This document shows positions 22,461-34,144 of a stretch of 64,000 bases of DNA, one piece after another. Position 1 is the first letter of the stretch; each line of letters begins with the position of its first letter. The notes beneath the pieces were generated by a model, which worked only from the letters and a program-made list of their open reading frames with translations, was not told the DNA's origin and searched no databases. Source of the stretch: Blakeslea trispora (lineage: Eukaryota; Mucoromycota; Mucoromycetes; Mucorales; Choanephoraceae); NCBI GenBank assembly GCA_025331445.1, contig JAIWNE010000136.1:1-64000 (forward strand), read 5' to 3'. A program made the position numbers and the translations under genes.

Positions 22461-24267
22461 ACAGCAACTTGATTTCCTTAATGCTGAGGAGTTTGAAATG
22501 TCTTGTCATTTTATCTTCAAAAAATACAAAGACCTAAAAAATCACTGCTAAAAAAATTGGAAAATACTTTCGGAAATGAGAAATTTAAGAATTTGAGAAT
22601 GAGGCTCACAAAATAATTGGAAAAATCTTTTAAAGGTGTGCAAAAATAATACTCAAAAAAAAAAGACACTCAAAAAAAAAAAGACACTCAAAAAAATAAA
22701 AAAAAAAGACACTCAAAAGAAAAAGGTACTTCCAAAAATTCACCAAAAAAAAGATGCTGAAAAGAAAAAGAGATACTGAAAAAGTATTTAACAATCGCTT
22801 AAAGATGGGTAGTTTGAAAAGCCTAAAGTTGCCAAAATAAAGACGTAGATAACATACAAACATAATTTAATCCTTATACTAGATCTTGTCAAAGTTACTC
22901 GTATCAAAGGTTTATTTTTGAAATACAATACAAAGACGCTAATCCCTTTCATGATTCATAAATAAAGTAAAGCCAGAGTCATTATCACACACTGTTCTAT
23001 GCTAACAGCCCTTTTTATCGTATTCCATTCCCTTATACTCGTTTCAATACATATCATCCCAGAATAACATAACCGTAAATACAAGTAAAGTAATAAATTG
23101 ACAAGATAGATGTTGTTTTTTTTATTGTTCAAAAACAATTCTTCAACCAAATATCCAAGGTTATTGTTCGTGATGCAGTCCGTTCCAACAAAGAGCCGTT
23201 TACAATCTAAACCAAAAGTACTACTTACCTCTTGTAAAGTGTTCAACAGTAGATTTCAATAGCTGTGTACTGCAATAACTAATACTTGGGTGTAAAAAAC
23301 AGTGATGCTGAATTGAAAGAATCTTACACGTTTGCTAGCGTTAACTTTTTTTTATATACACAATCCAAATCATTCTTTACTTTAAACTTCGAGGCTCTTG
23401 TAGGGCTGTTAATTAAGCGATTGTGTTGCGTTGCTTTGTTGTGATGACTAGAGTTTGTTGAGGTTTATCAAACTATTTGGAGGATATATAAACGAAGAGG
23501 AAAAGGTTGCTTCAGTAAAAAAAAAATAGAACGAGAGAAAAAAAAACCTTCGAAAATAAAATAAAATATTATTTCAGAAAAGCTGTCACCATTCATTATG
23601 AATAACATTTTATTTTTTGTGCTGTAAAGTATCTCAAATATTTACTCTAATGAATTACACATGTAATGATATCTACACTATTGAATTAGTCAAGTACATC
23701 TCATTTAAAGCACAATGTTAGCAATTCTTCTTTGTGCTTCCATCTTGAAAAAGTATTCTTAGCGCACTCGCGAGATACGAGCTGAGCGGACATTAATTTA
23801 GGCTGTTGCCATCGAAGGAATAATCATTTTTTTACGATTCTTATAAAGATTAAAAATTAGAGTGATTAAAGTTTAGTAAAAGCTTTACATAAAGACACGG
23901 TCTATAAGGCTGAAAAAGTAGAATGCCTTTATTTTCTTATTGGAATATGATTCTATTAACCAGTTTTTGTGATTTATGTTGTAATTGTTTACTTGCCAAT
24001 CTGTAAAAAAGTATGTTCATTTTAAATCTGACATTTAAAGGCTGTCCTGAATAATTATTCTTGTCACCTTTGCGAGATATGACCTAAGCGGACATTAATT
24101 CAGGCTGTCGCCATCGAAGGGATGACCATTTTATGCGATTCTCATCGAGATCAGGTACAAGCATTGTCATAACTTAAAGACATTTAAATACTAGATTCAC
24201 TTTTATTTTATGCTCTTTCTCGAATTTTATTCTTTCTAACCTCTTCAAAAAAATCACTATTTACAAA
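22461..24267 (+). promoter_or_regulatory. A2 left arm and putative transposase promoter
   Basis: Matches the window start (60-1051) of A1. It includes A-rich tandem AAGACACTC units at 22650-22720. An approximately 80-bp direct duplication (23769-23850 and 24072-24150; GCGAGATA...GCGGACATTAATT...CCATCGAAGG) is present once in A1 (near 863-940). A TTTAAATAC box lies about 85 bp before the transposase ATG. No gene is supported. Confidence 0.55.
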
Positions 24268-27200
24268 ATGTCTACCCCTTCTACCAACGATGGCATGATT
24301 AGATGCGAATGCTCTGAGTGCAAGCAAAACATCCCCCTTTGCTACAGAATGGTGACTAAGCGTACTAGCCGTCAACATCAAAAGCGTGAATCCTTAAGAA
24401 AACACAAAGTTGATTGTGATATTCTAAACTTACTTTTTTGATTATTATTGACTACTCATACTCTCTTCATTATTAGATCGTGCTAGCCATCCTACTCTTA
24501 GTTCTGGTCTTACTTTTGCCCTCGATAGTCTTTTGGTTGATGAAGGTAAGTTCACTTTTTTTTAGTATACTCGCACGATTACTAAAAAGCGAATAATAGA
24601 GTCGGGCTTTTCTTTCAGTAAAACTCCTCATGAAGCCACATCTGTCGAAGCCAACCTAGTTGAAGACATCGTTCAAGATGGTATGTCCCCTTTCGAGTTG
24701 TTTCTAAATGATCAATAAACTTAATTTTTTTTTACAATCTGTTTTGGATGTTCAAAACGATTATCCTTTGAATGAAAATTTTCCCACTTCCCCCATTGCT
24801 ACCCTCTTTTTGCAATGCTTCTCTTGTTGCGCAAGAGTCAGCTTGCCGATGCCACCAGCGAGACTGTTATGATGTTTTGTAACATGATGCTCTGCCTTAC
24901 CGAAGAAAGCTTTCGCTTTCCTAGTAAGGTATCCACCTTTGACAACTGGAATTTATCCAGCAACTACAGCAGCAACAGCGTCAAGGAATATGCAAACTGC
25001 GTTGAATGCCATGCTATCCATCTCTACAACACAGATGAGGAAAAGAAAATTATCCAAGAACAAGTCTATTGTTTGAACACGGGTATCTTTGCTTCTTCTA
25101 CCCTTTGCCAGGCCAAACTAGTCGCACCCAACCAATACGAAAAAATCACTCCAATTCGCTCCTTCTATTACAACTCACTAATTAGTTCCTTGGAATCCTT
25201 TTTCTTGAGAGAAACTTTTGTTGATTCATCAGCCAATGGAATTTAAGAGAGGTCATTCTAGGTACTCTCTCTGACATATATGATGGCCAAGTATGGAAGA
25301 CTTTTAAGCTTGAAGAATCGGATGACAAGCCTTTCGTTGAGCAAAGCAACTACAACCTGCTCTTGACTCTTAACTGTGACTGGTTCCAGGCTTATAAAGA
25401 TGACTAAAGCGTTGGTGCTATTTATCTGACTATTCAGAATCTGCCCGTGAGGTCCGTAATTTACGCACCAATACTATTTTAGTATGCTTGATTAGTGGTC
25501 CTAGAGAACCTAGCACCTACGAAATGAACAACTACTTGCGTCCTTTGGTTCAAGATCTGTTACTGTTGAAAGAAGCATAGCAATGAAGACAAGAAGTCAT
25601 GGTGAGCAAGTAGTCAAGGCCGCTATCTCTCTGTACATGATGGACTTGCCTGCCCAAAAGAAAGTGATTGGGCTGACCTCGTACACTTCGGTTAATGCAT
25701 GCCATAAATGCAAAAAGCATTTCAAAGCTCTGGTAAGAGGTCAAGCCCCCCGTGATTTCTCTGACTTCAATGTGGCAACCTGGGTCAAGAGAACCAGTCA
25801 AGAACACCGTCGCCATGCCGAAGACTGGCTCAAGACCACCACCAAGATAGAGCGTGCAGAGAAAGAAAGAGAAATGGTACTCGGTGGAGCGTCCTCTTGG
25901 ATCTGCCTTATTTTGATCCTATACGTCATGTAGGGATTGACATAATGCACAATCTTCTTTTGGGCGTAGTCAAGCGCATGGCCACCATATGGACAAGTCA
26001 ATTGACTGTGGGTACAAGAACCATCGAGCCAATGATCTCTGGCAAGGACTTGCGAGGCATGCAAGCAATCTTGCAAACCAAATTTGTTCTCCCTCCAAAC
26101 CATGCGGTGTCATCCATAGCCCGTAAGATTACAATTGGTGACGGGTTCTCCAGATTTAAGGCCGACGAATGGTCTACTTGGTTGTTGGTCTTGTCGCCAT
26201 ACTTGCTGCCCCACATCCTCAACAAACAGGCATTTGATCATTGGATGCTTCTTGTTAAGGCTTCTCGTATCTTTCTCTCTCCTTGTCTGTCATTCGATGA
26301 ACTTGATGATGCCCAGACCCTTCTACATGAATTTCTTTCTACTTTTGAAGGTGTTTACAAAAGCAAATCATTAATTCCGCCCAACTTTCACTACGCTATG
26401 CATTTGAAAGAGACAATTCTTGAATATTCAACATCACCATCTCATTGGCTCTTCAACTTTGAACGATACAACCAAGATCTCAAAGGCATCAGAACTAATA
26501 GAAAGGATTGTGTTGAACGCACCTATCTCACCAAGTTCTTGTTGCAAGTGCATTCTGAGACTTCAATCGCAGCCTTAATACCATGCCTACCCGAGTCTTG
26601 TACTGGTCAAGTACTGAAGCTTTTTGGTGTCTCTAAGCCTGTTAGTAAGAGATCGGTGGACAGCAGTTTTAGGCTCAACACTTTCTACCAGGTGCGTATT
26701 GGTGATGTTCCTGCTTTTGGTTGCGAGGTACTTCCTCCAAAGACTGTCGCTTCCATCAAGGCCAAGCCAGCTACATTGGCAAATGATGTTTTTACTTGTC
26801 TTGTTGCATACTACGATGCTATGTACCATGGAACTTACAAGGATGAATTTGTCGCAGCACTTTGTCCTGGTACAATCGCCGTTGGTAGACAGGTAGAAAT
26901 CTTCAAGCATGTGGATATACTGGGCAACCAGTTCAAGTCTGTTGAGGCGTCAACAATAAAAAAACGTGGTTCATATGCTCTTGCATACATGCAACAAGAC
27001 GACGCTGCTGTACTTCGGTACTGTCAAGTGCAGTGTCTATTTAAAAGCTCAATAATGGTAGAAGATGAAAACGGTGACCTATCACCAACAATCCACACTC
27101 TTGCCTTTGTCAAATGGTTCAAAAAATCAGACAAACAACTGTATTTTGAAAATAATAGCGATCCCAACAAGTATGGTATGGAGCTTCTGCAGTCTTCTTT

Positions 27201-27324
27201 TGAAGTTGACTCGCATGCTTCAATTATACCCATAAGCCAACTCTACTGCCAAGCTGCTATTGTCTTAAACCATTTTGAAAATCTCCATGTTGCTCTTGAT
27301 CTGCCTGCTAAAATAATTGCCTAG
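24268..27324 (+). pseudogene. Tnp2-like CACTA transposase, copy A2 (broken, long intact 3' frame)
   Basis: The ATG at 24268 starts exon 1 with CECSECKQNIPLC. Three short exons follow, ending at donors near 24410, 24546 and 24681, then the main exon. Domains: ESFRFPSKVSTFDNW, zinc-like CVECHAIH, YNLLLTLNCDWFQAY, DLPAQKKVIGLTS with CHKCKKHF, and the catalytic block LPYFDPIRHVGIDIMHNLLLG (around 25905-25965). Then FNFERYNQDLKG and a C-terminal domain with HVDILGNQF and LAFVKWFKKS, ending LPAKIIA at TAG 27322. One-base deletions near 24810, 25230, 25444, 25574 and 25885 and a TAA near 25405 break the 5' half; from 25897 to the end the frame is open for 475 codons. Confidence 0.88.
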
Positions 27325-27326
27325 TT

Positions 27327-27402
27327 TGCTTTCTCTCTTCTCTCTTCTCTCTTCTCTCTTCTCTCTTTTTCTCTTTTTCTCTTTTTCTCTTTTTCTCTTT
27401 TT
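27327..27402. repeat. Pyrimidine microsatellite (TCTCT/TTTTC)
   Basis: A run of CTCTTCTCT units followed by TTTTTCTC units directly after the transposase stop, between the two convergent genes. Confidence 0.85.
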
Positions 27403-27711
27403 TATAGTCATAATTTTTTTTTGTATTTGTTGTTCTTACATCAATCACATTTTTTTTTCTAATTTATCTGTTCTTCAATAAATTGTTATAATCCTTTTAA
27501 TCTTTTTCAAATCTCTTTTTTTTTTTTTTAATTTTTGAATTATTACTTTACGATTTTCTCTTGTTGCGCTTACTCTTCATTTCGAAAACAACTTTGGAAA
27601 TCAACACTTGTCATGCAGCTAAGTACTTTTTTTATACGCTTATATTATTTTTTTGACTTGAACATTTTATTATTTCAAAAAAAACACAAAGAGAAGAGAA
27701 CGAAACAAAAG

Positions 27712-28772
27712 TTAGGAGCGATAAGCCCAACGAGGAAGAACTTGACGATACTTGTCAGGCAACTCCATCTCAACGACCTCGACGCGACGAGAAACACGAG
27801 CATGTCTTGGCCTGCCTTGCATGGCTGCTCTGTCAAGGGCACGGTAGAAGTTGTTCAACTAAACATATATAATCAGTACCATATATGAAAATTCCAAGTA
27901 ATACAACATACCTCTTCCGAGCGCCAAGAAGGAACAACTGTACGGAAATAACCGCCAGTGACAGGGTCATCACCCTCTTCTTCCTCAGACATGTGCTTCG
28001 TCTGAAGCACAGCCTCACATTCTTCACTGGTTCCGAAGTCCAAACCAAGCAAACCTTGAGAGACAAGGTACTGCTCGTTGCGAGCAGCACGCTTCTATAA
28101 AAAAAAAGAGGTGAGTATTTATTTAAAGCTTGACAGTGAATTCTTTTACTAACTCTCTGCAAACGTCTAGCTTTACGAAGCGAAGCATTTTTTTGTTTAA
28201 GCTCCTGGGGAGCAAGGTCCTTCTTCTTGTCTCGTTTGACCATACCGTCAAACTGATTTCTGATCTTCATTCTCAGAGCCGAAAGAGGACCAGCAGAAAG
28301 TTCTTGATCATCCGGGTGACCAGTAAGAGCCTTTACTTCTTCGATTGCACCTTTGTAGATGCAATCGAAGGCATACAAGTTTCTGGTCGCGTGTCTCATT
28401 GACTGGTCAAATACAAATTCAACACCGAGACCCTTTGCCTTTTTAATGGCGATTTTGACAGCATCATAAGCAATAGTATAATTATGTAAGTAAAAGTGAT
28501 AGTATGAAAGGAGAGGAATAACTTACTCGCAAGGCACGGTTATCACCATATCTGGGCCCATCGTTGGCATTGGCGGTGGGCTGACGAGCAGGAAAGAAGA
28601 TAGCTTCCATTCTGCCGACGCGACTGTTCATCAAGTCGAAGGCCTCTTCGAAACGGCTCTCAGCAACATATGGATGAACCACAGGACGAGAAGCAGCAGG
28701 ACGAGGGGCAGGGCGAGAAACAAGGCGAGAGACAGGGCGAGAAGCGGTAGCAACAACAGGAATTTGGTTCAT
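27712..28772 (-). CDS. CACTA accessory gene, copy A2 (four exons)
   Basis: Minus strand, ATG at 28772. Exon 1 (28527-28772) encodes MNQIPVVATA, then Arg-Pro-rich repeats and a short helix, ending NRALR at a GTAAGT donor. Exon 2 (about 28154-28455) is helical and basic (MRHATRNLYAFDC, VKALTGHPDDQELS, RDKKKDLAPQELKQK). Exon 3 (27912-28094) has DFGTSEECEAVLQTKHM, acidic SEEEEGDD and PSWRSEE. Exon 4 (27712-27858) begins LNNFYRALDRA and ends LPRWAYRS. Exons 2-4 are open. The exon 2 acceptor is unclear (no good AG) and may be mutated. Same exon plan as A3, B1 and A6. No known domain recognised; a TnpA-like partner of the transposase is the best guess. Confidence 0.72.
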
Positions 28773-28919
28773 TTTGCGTGAGTAAAAAGATGATGAAATC
28801 AAATCGAGTATCTTGCATCTCATTTTATACAATTTTCTACAGATCGTATTTTTACAGATCTTTTTTTGTGTTCGATTGGTTTTTGTGTAAAAATAGGAGT
28901 TTGATGACATTTCAATTTA

Positions 28920-29540
28920 TTTAGAACGATTTTCTTTGTCATTTTTTATTCTTTTCTCTTCTATTTCTATTATTTTATCTTCATTTTGAAATAAAACTTG
29001 TAAGTACTTTCCCATACCCAAGCAACAGTTTATTGAATATCATTCTCCATGTAGGCATTTTGTCTTCAGAGCTTATGAAGACTGATACATAATTTAAGGT
29101 ACAATTTGACATACAAATACATTGCTGTTTACTTACCATCCTTTTTTTCTTAGGATTAGTCATGTAGGTGTGTCTTTTCTTGAAAACTTGGTATAAAAGT
29201 AAGTAAAGCCATTGAATATGACTCAAGGCCTCTCTAACTGTTCTATTTAGTTACCTTAGACACTCGTAATTTTATCTGGCTATAACTTGAGGTGCTATGA
29301 TGCTTTAGTATGTAAGTAAATGATTAAATTATCTCATTTCGGTTTAACTTATTCAGTTTTTCTAGTTTCTTTTCTGTTGTTGAGCTTCTATCGCTTTAGT
29401 GCGTTACCCTCTACTTTTGGGATGGCTGCTTGAGACTTTCAAAGTAAGTAAATGATAATATTTTCTGCTTGCTTTATAACTAACTGATTTATTATTTTAA
29501 TAGTCATTTTTCTAGAATTTTTCTGATTTTTAAATGATTG
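28920..29540 (+). ncRNA. Micro-exon transcript in A2 right arm (predicted)
   Basis: Plus-strand exon-like segments of about 45-80 bp bounded by good splice signals: TTCTTAG|...AAAA|GTAAGT (about 29152-29198), ATTTAG|...AGTAT|GTAAGT (29252-29310), TTCTAG|...CAAA|GTAAGT (29367-29443) and AATAG near 29502, with an earlier donor CTTGT|AAGT near 28999. One segment contains CTATAACTTGAGGT, which recurs at an exon end in A3 (CTAACTGCTTGAG|GTAAT) and A4 (TATAACTTGAG|GTAAT). No long open frame. It starts divergently from the accessory gene and reads toward the element end. Confidence 0.5.
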
Positions 29541-29585
29541 AAAGACAAGAAATTGTTGCCATTTTGTGATAACTGATTTTGCTTT

Positions 29586-29755
29586 CCTGCCTGTTATTTT
29601 GCCTGCTTTTTGCCTGCCTTTCGTCTGCTTTTTGCCTAATTTTTGCCTAATTTTTGCCTAATTTTTGCCTGCTTTTTGGCTGTATTTTGTCTGCTTTTTG
29701 GCCGTATTTTGCCCATCATTTTGCCTACCATTTTGGCTGTATTTGTGCCTGGTCA
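29586..29755. repeat. Imperfect tandem repeat (TTTTTGCCTG type) in A2
   Basis: More than ten copies of a roughly 11-12 bp unit, TTTTTGCCT(G/A)C/ATTTTGCC, in the same direction. Related but weaker arrays occur at the same place in A3 (39640-39720) and inverted in A6 (53165-53255). Confidence 0.8.
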
Positions 29756-29769
29756 TTCTACCTGGATTC

Positions 29770-29945
29770 CTATAGAACCCCTAATATTTTCCCCCTGTTT
29801 AAGCCATTATTTCAGCCAATATATACCATTTTTTATAATAAAAAGCACTATTTTTAGACCTATAATCCTCTATATTTGACCTATATAACCTAATCATAAA
29901 GAAGTGTATTGACGTAAAGAAGTCCATTTTGTCTAATTAAAAGCA
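29770..29945. repeat. Conserved family A right-arm block
   Basis: A block with CCCTAATATTTTCCCCC, a TTTTTTATAATAAAAAG inverted pair, CCTATAATCCTCTATAT and two AAAGAAGT motifs. Homologous blocks lie at 39735-39900 (A3), 44320-44470 (A4) and inverted at 52985-53160 (A6). It contains no open frame, so conservation suggests a cis role (3' end formation or transposition). Confidence 0.7.
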
Positions 29946-30294
29946 TACATCTAATAAGGATACCGAGTATGAAGCCAACTAAAACGAATTAATGATTGTA
30001 TATTTCGTCAAAGAAGCCAATTGAATGGGGATGTCATGAGTAAACAATCCAATCAGGTCTCTTTAATGGAAGCGAAAGATAAAGAGGTTTACTCAAATTC
30101 TGATGCGAAAACACAAGGCGTTGCTCCGCCCTGTCTTCCAATGCGTTGACACATGACGGTGTTTCGCTTTGTCGTCCCAATGCGAAAACACATGGCGGCG
30201 TGCGCCGTGCGGATAACTTGCCTGGAACGTGCGTAACAGGCAAGTTAACCGCAGAAGTTGGCGTGCGCACGACGACCCTTTATGTGTAGTGGCT

Positions 30295-31269
30295 GTTCTC
30301 TAAGGTTGTGCTGACTGGTGATTATGATGAAGTTGCTCGGGTTCTTGGGTGTTGTGGATAGGTGTTTTGAGGTACAAGTCTGGTTTGTATTACTCCGTTA
30401 TGAGAGGAGTAATAGCTGGCAACAGTTGTAGCCAATAGAAACACTATCCGGTTAATTTATTGAATTGCAAGTCAAGTCCTCGTTGTATTGTCTGGTTGTC
30501 ATGATTAGGTTGTTGAAGCATATACTATTTTATAGTAATCGTTACTCTCTGTTCCTCTTTTCTTGTCTTGTTCACTCTATTCTTGTTTTTGATTCTTTGT
30601 TTATTTTATTTTCTTATTGTATTAATTTCCTTTATTTTATTTTTTATTTTAAATTACCGTTTATTTCTTTTATTATTTTATTTTCTCTATCCTCTCTATT
30701 GTTACTGATGGCGCTATTTCTGTCTCTGGTGTTACTCTAGTATGACTAGCAAGTCCATTAGAAATTGTTGTTGGGGATCTCTCTTCTTTTCGTTTTTGGT
30801 TATTTCGATCTTATTGTTCTAATATCTCTCTGTTGTGCTTAAATGATGCTACGTTTAATTTATTATTGAATTAGCGATTAATGTCGGTGTCACTGAAGAT
30901 TGTTAATATTACAATTTGACAGATTATCTTGGCTATTGTTCACGTTGTCTCTATATTTGGAAGTACTCTCAAGAAAGGTTCCGCTAGATATTAGAAAATG
31001 TTGTTGAAATCACTTTTGTGATTTGTTTTATTGGTGATTGTAGAAATTATTTTGTCGACTAAGTTATTTGTCTATCATTTTAAATACAGTGCTTCGTGCC
31101 TCATAATAAATTTAATCGAGTTTTTCTTTCTCTTTCTTATAACTACCTTCAAATTCTGTCTTTGAAGCTTACAAGTGCCTAAGTCTTGTTATTGTTATAT
31201 CTTCCTTTGTGTTTATTGATAGTTTTTACAGTCGGCTATTTTCCTTTGTTCATTACTTCTTTCTTCACT
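30295..31269. other. Spacer between A2 and A3
   Basis: AT-rich, no convincing gene. A short open stretch near 30465-30740 is hydrophobic by base composition only. Confidence 0.5.
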
Positions 31270-31383
31270 TGTTCGAATCAAAGGTAAACATACTGGAAAG
31301 ATATAGAGTTGTCAGTTTTGTCAGGCCAATTGTAGTTCATGAAGAGGATGAAAACAAGCCAAAACACTACACCTAATGGTTGT

Positions 31384-31440
31384 CCAATGCACAATGGACA
31401 AGTGCAATGGACAAGATGTCCAATATATCCAAATTAACAA
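31384..31440. repeat. A3 left subterminal repeats (TGCAATGGACAA)
   Basis: Three or four copies of (T)GTCCAATGCA / TGCAATGGACAAG in both orientations just inside the end; matched by about eight copies at the right end. Confidence 0.85.
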
Positions 31441-32490
31441 CTTTCGATTTTGCTTATAAAACTTGCTATGGTTTTAGCTGGAAATGTTGAGGGTTGGTTT
31501 AGGTACTGAAAACTTCTTTCAGAATTGAAATTGGTTGCATTTTTATCAAGTTATACCCATTTATATTTTAGACCATGTCTTTAGTGCTTAAAGAATTCCG
31601 CTTCTCTGAAATTTTTGACAGTGATTTTTTTTCTGCCTAATTTTCCCTACATTTTTTTATTTTTTAAGCTGAGGAGTTTAAATCTTTTTTTTTTGTTAAA
31701 TACTGTTCTGTGCTGTACCAGAGGTATCTACTTTATTGTCTAACTGACTTGGTTGATGTTAGTAAAAATGTTGTATACTGAGATGATCAACACCGTCTAC
31801 CATTTTTTATGAAATTACTTGACAAATATTTTTGTATGTCTCCATTTTTTTTATTTTTATTTTACATCGACATTTTCGCTCATTTTGTCTTGTAGATATT
31901 CTCTAACTTGTTGCCAACACCTTGGTTAGTACTATCATTGTTATGCTTTCATTTCTTTCATTTTAGCGTTTGTGATCTACCTATTTGATAAATAAAATTA
32001 ATTTGAAGCTAAGAGCCATAAATAAATGTTCATAAAAAATCAAATTTCTAAGAAAAATGTCTGAAATTCAAGTAATTTTCTTTTATATCGAAAAAAAAAA
32101 GAACCTCAAAAAATCTATCTTAAAAAAAAAAGATTTCAAAAAAGATTTTCAAAAAGAAAATTGCAAAAAAAAAAAAAATCAGCCAAAGGAACTTAAATTA
32201 AGTCCAACGACGGGCGTTTTCGAAGATACGTGACTGTTCAAGTATGATATTGATAATGCATATCAGAGGTTTTTTACGTATTGAATTGCATGTATAAAGA
32301 ATCATGTTAACTATTGAATTGAATATATCTGCCAGTGGCACAATCAACAATGTCAATAACTATATTCTCAATAAGGGACTGGTATTTGGTAGTGCTCTCT
32401 GAGTGCCTTTCACGTTGTGCTTCAATTCGTAACGTTTACAAAATGTTTCATCTCAATATACACTATTAGTATCAATACTGGCTTCGCTTG

Positions 32491-32514
32491 AGGGGGAGGG
32501 ACGACCCTCCCCCT
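32491..32514. repeat. GC-rich perfect hairpin
   Basis: AGGGGGAGGG, a 4-base loop ACGA, then CCCTCCCCCT: a 10-bp perfect stem in otherwise AT-rich left-arm sequence of A3. Could block transcription or form a cruciform. Confidence 0.75.
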
Positions 32515-32639
32515 TGAACCCCCTCCCAGCTGGCTTAAACATACACTCTGGTCATGCATTTATACTTTCAATATGCTTGAAAAAAGCAGTCACCCAAAAC
32601 GGGTTTCAATACCAATATTTTGAATTTGTTCTTTTTTTT

Positions 32640-32848
32640 TTGTCATGTCATGTCATGTCATGTCACCATGGTAAGCCAAGCAAACTCAAGCCAAGACAAG
32701 TCAATCCGAGCTTTTTAAATTCAAATAAAGTTAATCCATGATAGACTGGTATATACAGTTGCAAATTTTAGTTGGGTTAAATCAACTCGGGTCAAGTCAA
32801 GCCAAACAATGTATATTAATGTGCGGCAACATGACATGACATGACAGA
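32640..32848. repeat. Inverted pentamer arrays TGTCA / TGACA
   Basis: Five TGTCA-type units at 32640-32665 face three or four TGACA units at 32829-32848, separated by about 165 bp that contain CAAGTC/CAAGCC repeats. A foldback is possible. Confidence 0.7.
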
Positions 32849-34144
32849 AATTTTTCGGACAAAAGAAATAGGGCTTCTCCTACTGAGAAAACGCCCTAAA
32901 AAAGTGAAGTGAACAAAAGAAATAATGAAAAGGCATTAAAAAACAATATCTGTAAAGGCTTAAAGTCAATCGATTATGAAGCAAGAAGCTTAGATGAATC
33001 AACAGCAAAAGAAGTATTTCTTTTGAAAAAAGTGAAAGATCATTACGTTCTCATCTTAACAACAAAAGCAATAACAAACAATAGACTACACTGCTCATTT
33101 CTCAACCTATTCCACTCTTATATACCGCTCTAAGTAAAGATCCACTTTGATCCACATTCATAAATATCAAACACTGAAATGAAAGCTAATAGGTATTTGA
33201 TTATCAAGTTAACATGCAAACTGTCAATATTTAATTGTAGATGAACAAGTTGTGAACAAAAGCGTCAAGCCTTACTTCGCAATACACGCTATTTGAAATA
33301 GACACAATTATTTTTGAAGATTGAGACATGACTTACCTGTTGTGTAAAAGTGGTTGTTAGAAAAGGCGTTGATCGGGTTTATTCAAGTTGAGAACTGTTG
33401 TCATTTAGGAAAGAAACCACTCATATTGTTCACAACTGTTTTCCTAGTTATTCAGTAAGTCAAGCGATACGCGCTATTAAGTGCATGCTGACAATGACTG
33501 TAGGTTGAACTCCATTACTAGCAAAGTTGAGCTGGAACGCTTCGTAAGTCCAACAAAAATAAAAGTTATTCTTTCTGACGCTTTTGGTGAGCCTGTTTGC
33601 ACTTACTTCTTTTTTATAACATTCAAGATGGCAACGCGTCGCTTTTCTCGGTCTATCTGATTTATCGTACTACTGCGATGAGACTACTATGTTTGTCTGT
33701 GATTGAGAAAGTAAAATAGTGGATAGTAAGGATTTATTTTTTTTAAAAAAAAGGTGGGAATTTCTTCTCTCATTTTGCTGGCATCTAATTGAAAGCTTAA
33801 AAAAATACACGATGAATCTTTTTTTTTTTAGGAAATGAGCTCATTTCTCAGAAATCATAAGCAAAATAGAACATTTTGTCTGCTAAAGTCAAAACCAAGT
33901 TATAGAAACTTAATAAAACCAATGAATACACTTTCTTTTTAAAAGGTTTTACAAGTTTTCTTTTAAAACATTAAAATAGATCAATTGATTTGCTTTGATT
34001 TAATCTCATCTTTTTTTGCACGCTTTTAATTTCTGTGGTACTTTACTCAAAGTTAAAACAAAGGAAAGTTTGATTTGTTATTATTTCAACTTTATACTTT
34101 TTTCTCTCTCTTTCTTCTCCCTCAACTCACACTTTCTATCTACT

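Larger units (their letters stand above)
18378..30291 (+). mobile_element. CACTA family A, copy A2 (with nested MULE)
   Basis: The left end CACTACACCTAACCC and the right end (CACTACACATAAAGG on the other strand) are flanked by GCT at 18375-18377 and 30292-30294. Without the MULE the element is about 8.1 kb. Contents: left arm, Tnp2-like gene (+), accessory gene (-), micro-exon arm (+), a TTTTTGCCT-type repeat, a conserved 170-bp block and GC-rich subterminal sequence (GCGTGCGC, GGCGGCGTGCGCC). Left-arm sequence 18440-18640 plus 22461-22600 is continuous with 41960-42310 of A4, which shows the empty MULE site. Confidence 0.92.
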
